Source: Chloropicon primus
Lineage: Eukaryota > Chlorophyta > Chloropicophyceae > Chloropicales > Chloropicaceae
Assembly (NCBI GenBank): GCA_023205875.1
Contig: CP060756.1
Coordinates: 1,426,001 to 1,490,000, forward strand
DNA: 64,000 bases
Direction of reading: 5' to 3'
The notes under the pieces were generated by a model. The model did not search any database and was not told where the DNA came from. It worked only from the letters and a program-made list of their open reading frames with translations. This document shows positions 25,985 through 34,838 of this stretch, piece after piece. Within the stretch, counting starts at the first letter, position 1. The number at the start of each line of letters is the position of its first letter. The position numbers were made by a program, and so were the translations under genes.

Positions 25985-28918
25985 ATGCAGAGGAAGGTGT
26001 TTGAGCTGGCGCAGGAGCAGTACACGAAGGCAGGGGGAGGGGTGACCGCGCTGGCGTGCTCGACGGTGACCAGGGACGATGGGCAAACAACGCAGACGTG
26101 GAGGAGGGACGCGACCGCGAACACCAGCGAGGGGGCCACGTCGAGCGAGGACGTCAAGCAACTGCTCGTGGGATTGAATGACGGGAGGGTCGAGGAGTAC
26201 CGGTTCGACACAAAGCGGCAGGGCTCGAACCTCGAGCTGTACAGGACGGTGAAGGTTGGGAAGAAAAGCATCGATCAGGTGTGCGTCATATCCTCGGGGT
26301 CGTCCAAGGCCCTGTGCGCCTTGTCGGGCGGAGTCCTGTGGCTCCTTCCGAGCGACGACTCGGGCGCCTCCCCAACGCAGGTCAAGGCGGGGGCTCTGAG
26401 GGGCCTGTTCTACATCGCCCAGGACCTGTGCAACTTGGAGTGCAGGAACCTTTTGGGACTGTGCAAGACCTCCCTGGCGCCGGGGCTGCCGAAGAAGTTG
26501 AAGCTCGTCTTCCTCGAGGTCGGGAGCTTCGCGCCGGGGGGCGCCGCTCAGTTCCACGTGCTCCACGAGCAAGTGATCGACGCCAAGGACGTGGTCCCGT
26601 CTTCCGCGCATGTTCGGGAGGCCGTTTGGTACGGCGACTCGGTGCTGCTGAGGACGGACAAGAATTACGTCCAGTTCAGCTTGTCCACAGGGGTGGCCAG
26701 GGAAATATTCGCGCACAACAACAAGGGTAAGGGCGCCAAGGGTCAGCAGGCGGGAGGCCTCTTCTCCGGGGGGTCCGCCCAGGACCAGGGGGGCAACGAG
26801 GTCTGCGCTCACCAGTACATGATTCCGATCGTGGAGCAGAAACAAACTATCCTCCTGGTGGAGGACATAGGCACCATCGTGAACATGGCCGGGGAGCCGA
26901 CGGGATCGATGGTTCAGTTCCCCATAGAGCCCATGGCTATCCACGCCATGTGCTTCCCTTACCTGCTCGCCGTCTTCGCAAAGTCTGTGTACGTGTACGA
27001 CATCCGCAAGGACCTGAGGGACGCCCACGTGCAGACCATCCCCTTCAGCAACTACTTTTTGAGCCCCACAAAGGTGGACAGGGTGCCGGTGACGTCGTGG
27101 ACGAGCGTGACGCCTTCGGGTGAGAACCAGATCTTCATCATGGTGGGCCACAGCGACATGCTCCTGTTCCTTTCCCAGACCCCGCTGGAGGAGCAGTGCA
27201 AGGAGATGCTCAGGGCGAGCAAGTTCCAAGAGTGCCTGCAGATCGCTTACACCAGCCAGCTCCCGAAGTACAGGGAGTACCTGATAGAGTTCTCCTGTGC
27301 GGAGGCAGCGTTTCTGCTGATCGAGAGGCTGGAGTTCTCCCGCGCGCTGGAGTTCCTCGGGGAGTGCCAAGAGTTCGAGCCCAACCAGCTCTTCCCCCTT
27401 TTCCCGGAATACACCAAGCCCTGGAAGACTCAGGTGAAGAGAAAGCGGTACTGGAGCATGCACCCTCCGCTGTGCTCGCTGGAGGACCTCGTGGGGAGGG
27501 CGACCAACAATGAGGGAGCGGGGGGCGCTCATGCGCTGCCGGACCGAGAGATCAAGGTTGCGATCGTCGACTTCGTGCTCGAGCTGCGGGCCAGGACGGG
27601 GGAGGGGGAGGAGACCGTGTTGGCGGACGGCGTGGACACGCTCTTGGCTCACCTCTTGCTCGACGTGGAAGACGTCAAGGGCCTGGAAGCCCTTTGCAAA
27701 GGACCGAACAAAGTTTTGATCCCCGAGGTTGAGAAGAGGTTCTGCTCCTCGGGAAGGATCCACGCCCTGGCCCTGCTTCGAGAGAGCCAGGGGGACTGCT
27801 TTGGCGCCGCCGAGCTGTGGACGAGCCTGTCCGAGGGCAAGCGGAGCGAGCTGCCGACTCCCGGCGCCTTCTTGACCGGCAAATCCCTCGGCGACGCCGT
27901 GTCCCTCGAACTGGCGAGGGTGGTGAAAAGGTCTGGACCTGGGGCCAGGGTTACGGGCACCTTTCTGCCCTGGCTCATGGACAGGTCCGTCGAAGTGAGC
28001 CTCAAGCTCCTGGCGGACATCTCCCTTCCGGTGGGGGAGACCATGGCGATGGTGAACGAGACGAAGCGGACCAGCTGCCGGTGGAGGTACCTCGATTTCG
28101 TGGTGAACGTCCAGGGGAGCACCGACCCCATGCACCACTCGGAGTTCGCCCTCTCGATGGTGAACCTGTGGAAGTCTCTCGAGTCCGGGGAGGGGGAGGC
28201 GGAGGAGGTTGGTGGGGCGACGGCGGAGGAGGTGTGCACCCGGCTCCAGGACTTCTTGGAGCACTCGGACTACTACAACACCCAGGCCGCGATCTCGGCG
28301 CTCAAAGGCACGACCCTGTGGCGGGAGCAGGTCATCGTGAACAAGAAGATCGGGAACCACAAGGAGGCCTTGCACATCCTGACCTTTGTGATCGGGGACA
28401 GCGAGGCGGGGGTGTCGTACTGCGAGGATCTCGGTTCCCAGGAGGGGTACTTGACCCTGCTGGACATGCTCCTCAACCCGGAGACCGGCCCGCCCCTGTA
28501 CGGCGAGGCGGTCCGCCTGCTGAGCTCCAAGGGCGCGTCCCTCAACCCGCTCAAGGTCCTGGACTCCCTGTCGGACAAGATGCCGATGCCCCTGGCCTAC
28601 GAGACCCTGGCCAGGATGCTCCGGGAGCGCCAGCACCGGAAGAGGAGCGGCCAGGTCCTCAAGGGCCTGGCTCGGGCGAACGAGCTCTCGGTCGCGCAGC
28701 AGAGGGTGGTCTCCCTCTCCGAGCACGTCGAGATGACCGCCGACCGGGCCTGCCGGGTGTGCAACATCAGGATCGGCACCAAGGTCTTCGGCCTTTACCC
28801 GAACGGCGTTCTGGTCTGCTACCGTTGCATGATGAGGTCGGGCAAGGACGCCCAGCACGTCTGCCCGGTCACGGGGAGGGACTTCAGCAAGGAGGAGGGG
28901 TGGGGGGACTGTATTTGA
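25985..28918 (+). CDS. VPS39: VPS39/VPS3 (TGFBRAP1)-type HOPS/CORVET subunit
   Basis: 977 residues. An N-terminal citron-homology (CNH) beta-propeller (about 10-310) is followed by a clathrin-heavy-chain-like helical repeat region and a C-terminal zinc-binding Vps39_2 segment with CRVCNIRIG, VFGLYPNGVLVCYRCM and CPVTGRDF. These proteins bind Rab7 or Rab5 and tether endosomes and vacuoles. I cannot decide between VPS39 (HOPS) and VPS3 (CORVET). The upstream ORF extension before the ATG at 25985 is repeat sequence and not part of the protein. Confidence 0.88.
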   Translation: MQRKVFELAQEQYTKAGGGVTALACSTVTRDDGQTTQTWRRDATANTSEGATSSEDVKQLLVGLNDGRVEEYRFDTKRQGSNLELYRTVKVGKKSIDQVCVISSGSSKALCALSGGVLWLLPSDDSGASPTQVKAGALRGLFYIAQDLCNLECRNLLGLCKTSLAPGLPKKLKLVFLEVGSFAPGGAAQFHVLHEQVIDAKDVVPSSAHVREAVWYGDSVLLRTDKNYVQFSLSTGVAREIFAHNNKGKGAKGQQAGGLFSGGSAQDQGGNEVCAHQYMIPIVEQKQTILLVEDIGTIVNMAGEPTGSMVQFPIEPMAIHAMCFPYLLAVFAKSVYVYDIRKDLRDAHVQTIPFSNYFLSPTKVDRVPVTSWTSVTPSGENQIFIMVGHSDMLLFLSQTPLEEQCKEMLRASKFQECLQIAYTSQLPKYREYLIEFSCAEAAFLLIERLEFSRALEFLGECQEFEPNQLFPLFPEYTKPWKTQVKRKRYWSMHPPLCSLEDLVGRATNNEGAGGAHALPDREIKVAIVDFVLELRARTGEGEETVLADGVDTLLAHLLLDVEDVKGLEALCKGPNKVLIPEVEKRFCSSGRIHALALLRESQGDCFGAAELWTSLSEGKRSELPTPGAFLTGKSLGDAVSLELARVVKRSGPGARVTGTFLPWLMDRSVEVSLKLLADISLPVGETMAMVNETKRTSCRWRYLDFVVNVQGSTDPMHHSEFALSMVNLWKSLESGEGEAEEVGGATAEEVCTRLQDFLEHSDYYNTQAAISALKGTTLWREQVIVNKKIGNHKEALHILTFVIGDSEAGVSYCEDLGSQEGYLTLLDMLLNPETGPPLYGEAVRLLSSKGASLNPLKVLDSLSDKMPMPLAYETLARMLRERQHRKRSGQVLKGLARANELSVAQQRVVSLSEHVEMTADRACRVCNIRIGTKVFGLYPNGVLVCYRCMMRSGKDAQHVCPVTGRDFSKEEGWGDCI

Positions 28919-28953
28919 TGACTTTTTGTACGACGAATGGAATGATATATTTT

Positions 28954-28958
28954 TGTAA
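28954..28958 (+). terminator. TGTAA polyadenylation signal, VPS39
   Basis: TGTAA about 36 nt after the VPS39 stop codon, in an AT-rich patch. Confidence 0.55.
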
Positions 28959-29030
28959 TGATACAATCAATAGTGGATTGAAGAATGATGACGCACAAGT
29001 TAAGTTCTTCTTTGATATATCTTATTGCTG

Positions 29031-29615
29031 CTATTGCTGCCCGAGGGACTCGCTGGCGGACTCCCCGTCGGGCTGGCACCGCTCGGACCCCACGCGCCAC
29101 CTCTCGTCCAGCGTCCCCAGAGCGCACGAGAAGGGCGGCTTCCCCAGCTTGTCGTTCACCAGGTTGTGCTGCTCGCACACCCAGACCGAGAAGGCCGCCC
29201 TGGACTCCAGCCTCGGGGGCTTGGCCTCGACCTCCCTGGCGAAGTCCTCCCTGCAGTGCGCGCACGGGTAGAGGTGCGCCAGCCCCCTGACCAGGTCCCC
29301 GGCCCTCTCCGCGTCCCTCGGGGTGGGCCTCGCGGGGTAGTAGGCCGCCACCGTGTGCAGCAGACCCCACGTCCTCGCCCCGAGCTCCTCCCTGTCCAGC
29401 GGGCACGACGACGACGACGACGACGCCGCCAGGAGTTCCCTGTGCCGGTGGTAGGCCCTCACGAGTTCCTCCTTGGAGTCCTTCGTGTTGGTGTTGGTGT
29501 TGGTGTTGGTGTTGTTTGTTGTATTCTTTATGTTTGATTGTTTGTGTGTCCTGTTCCTGAGTGTATTGAAGAGGTCCACCTTAGACCTACACACCCTCTC
29601 CTCGCACTCCTCCAT
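29031..29615 (-). CDS. ERV1: ERV1/ALR-type FAD sulfhydryl oxidase
   Basis: 194 residues. An N-terminal segment with a Thr-Asn repeat (residues about 28-46, encoded by a CAACAC hexamer array) precedes the Erv1/Alr domain: RTWGLLHTVAAYYPARPT, the redox pair CAHC in LYPCAHCREDF, the FAD-binding WVCEQHNLVNDKLGKP, and a final FSCALG. ERV1 reoxidises MIA40 in the mitochondrial intermembrane space; plant-type enzymes instead carry an additional C-terminal CX4C. Here a late Cys in SERCQPD lies in the tail. The start is set at MEECEERVC because upstream codons look non-coding. Confidence 0.88.
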   Translation of the reverse strand: MEECEERVCRSKVDLFNTLRNRTHKQSNIKNTTNNTNTNTNTNTKDSKEELVRAYHRHRELLAASSSSSSCPLDREELGARTWGLLHTVAAYYPARPTPRDAERAGDLVRGLAHLYPCAHCREDFAREVEAKPPRLESRAAFSVWVCEQHNLVNDKLGKPPFSCALGTLDERWRVGSERCQPDGESASESLGQQ

Positions 29616-29977
29616 CCCTCCCAAGCCCAAGGCCAACCCAGTGCGCTCCTCGTCCTCCTCGTCCCCCCTCGTCCTCGTGGGGTGGGGAAAATGTCGATAT
29701 TTCCGTTGATGGATCCTGATTTTTTTCTTTTTTATTTTGATTTTGAACTGAAGCGCGAACCCAGGGAAAGGCGGGAACTGTGTGGAATGTAGATTTCCCC
29801 TCTTGAGGAAGCCTGACGTTACAAATCCTCCGGACACAAACAAAAGAGAAGAAAAAGAGAGAACGAGAGAGAGGGAGAACGACACGAACCCTTGCTCGCC
29901 CGAGAGCAACACAACACGCGACCACCACCAACACCACGACGGAAAGGATAAGAGACATCCCTTGACTTGAAACCAGG
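29616..29977. promoter_or_regulatory. divergent promoter ERV1 / histone H1
   Basis: A 362-bp spacer with an AT-rich patch at 29700-29755 and a GA-rich segment (about 29838-29880). No gene is seen. Confidence 0.4.
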
Positions 29978-30424
29978 ATGCCAAGAACGCCAGCAAGGAA
30001 GACGAAGAAGGCCGCACCGAGCCACCCACCGTATGCGGACATGGTCAAGGCAGCCATCGTGGCGCTCAAGGACAGAACAGGATCGAGTGCGGTGGCCATC
30101 GCCAAGTACTTGGACGGGAACTACAAGTTGCCAGATACCTACAAGAAGTCGCTCTCGCTGACGCTCAAGAAGCTCGTCGAGAGCGGGAAGCTCGTCAAGG
30201 TCAAGGCGTCGTACAAGTTGGGTTCCCTCAAGACCGAGCCCAAGAAGAAGGTCGTGAAGAAGAAGCCTGCGGCGAAGAAGAAGACCACCGCGGCCAAGAA
30301 GAAGACCGCACCCAAGAAGAAGGTCGCCAAGAAGCCAAAGAAGCCTGCCGCCAAGAAGCCAAAGAAGGCCGCACCAAAGAAGAAGACCGCCGCGAAGAAG
30401 AAAATTGTCAAGAGAAAGAAGTAG
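29978..30424 (+). CDS. linker histone H1
   Basis: 148 residues. A short basic N-terminus is followed by the H15 winged-helix domain (about 14-80: HPPYADMVKAAIVALKDR, GSSAVAIAKYL, LKKLVESGKLVKVKASYKLG) and a Lys/Ala/Pro tail of PKKKVAKKPKK-type repeats. It binds linker DNA between nucleosomes. It is a solitary, intronless gene; no core histone neighbours are present. Confidence 0.97.
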   Translation: MPRTPARKTKKAAPSHPPYADMVKAAIVALKDRTGSSAVAIAKYLDGNYKLPDTYKKSLSLTLKKLVESGKLVKVKASYKLGSLKTEPKKKVVKKKPAAKKKTTAAKKKTAPKKKVAKKPKKPAAKKPKKAAPKKKTAAKKKIVKRKK

Positions 30425-31211
30425 ACTCCTTCCTTCGCCTGCAAGCGATGGAGACCGCCGTTGTGCAGTCCTGGTCTGTATAAGTTTTCCATATCACAAA
30501 TGTAATCCAAATTCGAGCTTCAAGATAAAGAGGCAAGGAACGGGCGACGAGGACGACGACCGCTCTTCTTCTCCCGGTGGTGTCGCGCAAAAGTCAGCCT
30601 CCCTCCCTCCCTCTCCCTCTCCGCGCGTGTGTGTCTCCCTGCCGGCGTGCGGGAGGGCAGGAGGGACCCGAACAGCCCCGATCCAACGGTTCCAGCGCGG
30701 GAGGAACGTGGGTCGACGACCCGAACTCTGCGGGAGGGGACGCCGAGAGACCGGCACGACTCGTCGCCCTCCGTGCACGAACAAGGAATGCCCGAATCGC
30801 AATTACGCCACCACGCTCGTGAATCATGACAAATAAGTGAGGCAGGGTCCATTGCTCCCCCGACCCCCGTCCTCATCCCCCCCACACACACACACCACCA
30901 CCGCCACCAGTGGTCCACCACCCATGAGAGATCCTCATCATCATCACAGGACACGAAAGGCATCGAAAATCCAACACAGAGGGATTCCAACATTAACATA
31001 ACAACCCAAGATCGCCTCTCCCCCCTCTTCTCTGCCTCCTTTCCTCTCCCAACCCACTGCATTACCCTCCAACGCCGCCGTCCCTCTCTCCTCATCCAGG
31101 CCGTGACCGTGACTCCATTTTGGAGATCGAGCGGAGCTGCAGCAAGAAAAGTGAAACGGCTGCAGAGGAGGGGACAGAGAGTACAAGAGACCCGACGCCA
31201 CGACGACGACG
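30425..31211. other. intergenic, H1 3' end and P450 upstream region
   Basis: 787 bp. The first ~100 bp contain the H1 3' UTR with its TGTAA. The rest holds a CCCTCTCC run (30600-30620), a CA array (30881-30898) and otherwise unremarkable sequence. Frames here lack domain character; no tRNA was recognised. Confidence 0.45.
30501..30505 (+). terminator. TGTAA polyadenylation signal, histone H1
   Basis: TGTAA 77 nt after the H1 stop codon. It implies a polyadenylated rather than stem-loop histone mRNA; I saw no histone stem-loop. Confidence 0.5.
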
Positions 31212-32891
31212 ATGGAGTACGTGATACCATGTGGAGCGCTCGGGATTGCGCTTGCGCCAGGGGTGAGCATCGCGGTGAAGCTGGCGACGCTTGCGGGCTT
31301 GGCGACCGTTGTGACGCACATTCCCATGGTTGCGGCCATGTGGAGACACAGGACGGTGCCGACGGCCGGGAGGCCTCTGCCGTTCGTCGGGAACATGCTC
31401 GAAATCTTTGATGTGAGGGGCGACGGCGTCGACCTTCACCTGCTCTACGACGAGTGGGCGAAGGAGTACGGACCCGTCTTCAAACTCTTCATCGGCACGA
31501 GGTGCGTGATCGTTGCGGCGGATCTGGACCTGGTGAGAGAGGTGACCCTCCGCAAGTTTTCCGCGTTCAACGCCCGGGCGGGCCCAAGCAGAGACTCGGA
31601 GACGAAGGTGCTGGGCGAGCAGGAGAGGAAGCAGGCAAAGTACTCGATCTTCAACACGAAGAACCCGATGCTGTGGAAAGGACTGAGGTCCAATGCCAAC
31701 GCAATCTTCCACTCTGTGGACAAGATGGCAGGCTTCGCGCCGCTCATGAAGTCCACCGCCGACGAGCTCGCGGACAGGCTCGCCTTGGTGAAGGAGGGCG
31801 AGTCCGTGGACATCTGGCGCTTGTTTGGGGACATGACGTTGGACGTGATCGGCAGCACAGTCTTCGGAGTGAGGTTCAATTCGATTCACAGCCCAGAGGG
31901 AGCAGAGGCGGTGAAGGCGGCGAGGACGATATTCAAGTACAATATCCTGGGAGGAAACCCGTACGTGATGGCCGCGTTCGCGTGCCCTTCCTTCCTTCAG
32001 CCGGCGCTGAAAACCTTGTCGGAGAGGTATCCCACCAAAGCGATGAGGGAATTGAGCGAGGCTCGTGGCCTTATCCACGAGATCAGCGAGCAAGTGTACA
32101 ACCTCGCGACCGCCGAGGAGGACAATGCGCCTGCTGGCCCCAATGACGCTGAGCCTGCCGCCGGCAAGAAACTGAGTGACTCGTACCACTACAACGGGAA
32201 CTCCTTCCTCAAGCTATTCATCGAGGGCCGCAACAGAGACACAGGCGCGCCCCTCCAAAAGCACGAGATACTCCCACAGGCCTTCATCTTCCTGCTAGCC
32301 GGATATGAAACGACCGCCAACACGCTGGGATCCACGATCTACATGCTCACGCAGAACAAAGAAGCCGAGGAGAAGCTCATTGAGGAAATCGACAGGCTGG
32401 GAAAGGGCAAGCCAGGGCTTCCCTCCATCGAGGAGCTGAAAGATTACAAATTTTTGGATGCTGTCCTGAATGAGGTCCTCAGGATCATGGGGCCAGCCCC
32501 CCTGTTTACCCGGGAGGCGCTGAAGGACGTTGATATGAGCCACGGCGGAGTCGGTCGCATTGTCAAGGGCACTTCGGTGCACATCGCGTCGCACAGTTTG
32601 CACATGAACCCAAAGCATTGGCCTGAACCAAGACGCTTCCTCCCCGAGCGATTCGTGGAGGGCACGAAAGCCTACGCGGCGCAGAACCACAAGGCGTGGA
32701 TGCCATTCGGCTCAGGGCCGAGGATGTGCGTGGCCTCGGGGTTTGCGTTGGTGGAGGCCAAGCTCGCGCTCATCACCCTGTACAGGAGGTTCAGGTTCGA
32801 GCACGCCCCAGGCCACAAATTCGTGACAAAGATGATTCTCACCGTGGGCCCGGTCGACGGAATACAGGTCCTCGTGAAGAAGAGGGAGTGA
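31212..32891 (+). CDS. cytochrome P450, cluster copy 1
   Basis: 559 residues. An N-terminal hydrophobic anchor leads to PTAGRPLPFVGN. The I-helix oxygen-binding motif is AGYETTANT, the K-helix ExxR is in NEVLR, the PERF region is PERFVEG, and the heme loop is FGSGPRMCVAS with the axial Cys. The Gly normally two residues after Cys is Ala. Overall style (PGP...GN hinge, GYETTA) resembles CYP3/CYP711-clan enzymes, but I cannot name a family. Substrate unknown; probably ER-bound. It is tail-to-tail with copy 2, 74 bp away. Confidence 0.92.
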   Translation: MEYVIPCGALGIALAPGVSIAVKLATLAGLATVVTHIPMVAAMWRHRTVPTAGRPLPFVGNMLEIFDVRGDGVDLHLLYDEWAKEYGPVFKLFIGTRCVIVAADLDLVREVTLRKFSAFNARAGPSRDSETKVLGEQERKQAKYSIFNTKNPMLWKGLRSNANAIFHSVDKMAGFAPLMKSTADELADRLALVKEGESVDIWRLFGDMTLDVIGSTVFGVRFNSIHSPEGAEAVKAARTIFKYNILGGNPYVMAAFACPSFLQPALKTLSERYPTKAMRELSEARGLIHEISEQVYNLATAEEDNAPAGPNDAEPAAGKKLSDSYHYNGNSFLKLFIEGRNRDTGAPLQKHEILPQAFIFLLAGYETTANTLGSTIYMLTQNKEAEEKLIEEIDRLGKGKPGLPSIEELKDYKFLDAVLNEVLRIMGPAPLFTREALKDVDMSHGGVGRIVKGTSVHIASHSLHMNPKHWPEPRRFLPERFVEGTKAYAAQNHKAWMPFGSGPRMCVASGFALVEAKLALITLYRRFRFEHAPGHKFVTKMILTVGPVDGIQVLVKKRE

Positions 32892-32965
32892 GGACAATCA
32901 ACCCAGATCTTAAGATAATCAACAATTTCATTTACTTTTCCTATGCATTTCGCACCCTGGTCGCT

Positions 32966-34689
32966 TCAAGCGAGTCGCTTTCGGACAAACACACGAACGC
33001 CGTTCACGGGGGAGAGCGTAACTCCCATCGCGGTTTTGAATTCGTGCTTGGTGTCGTAATCGAACCTGTACTTCTTGTACAACGTGATGAGTGCGAGCTT
33101 GGCCTCCGTCAGAGCAAAGTTCGACGCGACACACATCCTTGGGCCCAAGCCAAAGGGGAGGTGGGCCCTGTGCACTTGCTTCTCGTAGATCTCGCTGCCC
33201 TCCACGAAGCGCTCGGGCAGGAACCTCTGAGGCTCCGGGAAGTACTTCTCATTCCAATGCAAGGAATTCATCGTCAGGTGCACCGTAGTGCTCTTGTACA
33301 CGGACAAGCCATGGATCGTCAAGTCCTTGGAGGATTCTCTCGTTGTGAGCGTCGCCGGGCCAAATACTCTAAGCACCTCCTTGACAACAGCTTGGAGGTA
33401 CGTGTAATCTTTCAGTTCCTCGATGGAGGGAAGCCCTGGCTTGCCCTTTCCCAGCCTGTCGATCTCCTCGACGAGCTTCTCCTCGGCCTCCTTGTTCTGC
33501 GTGAGTAGGTAGATGGCGTACGCCAATGTATTCGCCGTAGTCTCGTAACCCGCGAGCAGGAAGGTGAAGGCCTGGGCGACAACCTCATCCTTGGAGAGAT
33601 TTTTGTTCGTCTCCCTGTTGTGACCCTCGATGAAGAGCTTGAGAAAACTGTTGCCGTTGTAGTGGTACGGGTCATCTGGCGAGCCAATTTGCCCGCTCTG
33701 AGCGAGATCGAACACCTGGTCGCTCACTTTGCCGAGATGCTCTGCTGCCCAAAATTGCTCTCTCATCGCTTGGGTTGGATACCTCTCCGCGAAGAATTGA
33801 AGAACCGGGTGGATGAACGAAGGCGTCACCAAAGCCAGCAGTAAGTAAGGGTTGTTAAAGGAGAAAGGGCTGGAATTCTTGAAGATGATCCTCGCGGCCT
33901 TCACCACATCCGCGCCCTCCTCCTTCACACTCTTGAACCTCACTCCGAAGACCGTGCTGCCCACCACGTCCAAGGTCATGTCCCCCAGTGCCCTCCAGAT
34001 ATCCACGGACTCCCCCTCCTTCACTTTGCCAAGCCTTTCCGAGAGCTCCTGGGCCGCCTCCATCATCAGGGGTGCGAAGGACGAGAGTTGCTCTGCCGAG
34101 TGCAGAATACCGTGCGCGATGCTTCGGATGCCTTTCCAGTAGGTGTCCTTGGCGCGCAAGATCCCGTAACGTTGCGAGTTCTGTATGGTGGGATGAAAGA
34201 ATTGCAGAAGGCCCGTAGGAGGCAGCGCGCGATTCGTGAACGCTGAGAAGTGCCTCAATCCAATCTCTCGGACACTCTCCACGTCATTGAAGACGAGCAC
34301 GACGTTGTTTCCCATGAACCACTTGAAGGTCTTTCCGTACTTTCTCTCCCAGACCACGTACTGCTCGTGCAAAGCCTTTGTTTTCTTTGATATGTTCCCG
34401 ACGAGGGGCAAAGGCATCGGGCCTGGGAAGTGTCTGTACCTCCAGAGGTTCCAGAGCATCTTGTGGTGCCAGTACACCGTAAGCAAGGCCGCGCACGCCA
34501 GCTGAAGAGACAGACCAAAGAAGAACGACCGTCCGTTAGATTCACCACCGGAACGCACAAGCACAAGCCAAACCAACAAGTCCCTCCCCTCCACTCCACT
34601 CGTACCGCTCGAAGTGTAACGCTTCGTTCTGGCGTCAGAGCGATTGCGGCCACCGCCCCCAGCGTCCCTGCCAGCGCCACGGAGTCCAT
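32966..34689 (-). CDS. cytochrome P450, cluster copy 2, two exons
   Basis: Exon 1 is 34689-34606 (28 codons, MDSVALAGTLGAVAAIA) and exon 2 is 34501-32966, joined in phase 0 across a 104-bp intron (GTACGA ... CAG), giving 539 residues. This model reproduces the N-terminus of copy 3, whereas reading through gives a longer basic extension unlike its paralogues. Motifs: HFPGPMPLPLVGN hinge, AGYETTANT, KEVLR, PERFVEG, heme loop FGLGPRMCVAS. Long blocks are shared with copies 1 and 3 (LLTQNKEAEEKL, GDMTLDV, VEGSEIYEKQVHRAH), so the three arose by local duplication. Confidence 0.88.
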
Positions 34690-34838
34690 CCTCCCCTCGT
34701 GTCGTCCGTTTCCGCTTCGTTTCGCGCGCGTCTTGTCTCCAACACTGTTCCACTTTTGCTGGAGCTGAAAATAAAATCATCTAACGCTTCGCTTTTTGCT
34801 TTTCGCTCTCGAGGGGCTGGCGACGACGAGGCCCGAGG
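34690..34838. promoter_or_regulatory. divergent promoter of P450 copies 2 and 3
   Basis: A 149-bp spacer between head-to-head paralogues, probably a shared promoter. It contains CGTTTCGCG-like GC blocks and an AAATAAAAT patch near 34771. Confidence 0.45.

Noticed and set aside
25661-28966. 1,101-codon frame opposite VPS39
   Set aside because: It is an antisense shadow caused by strong third-position GC; it shows no domain and the + frame has CNH and zinc motifs.
30660-30830. possible tRNA-like B-box segment upstream of the first P450
   Set aside because: A GGTTC-like stretch is present, but no cloverleaf or matching acceptor stem could be folded by eye.
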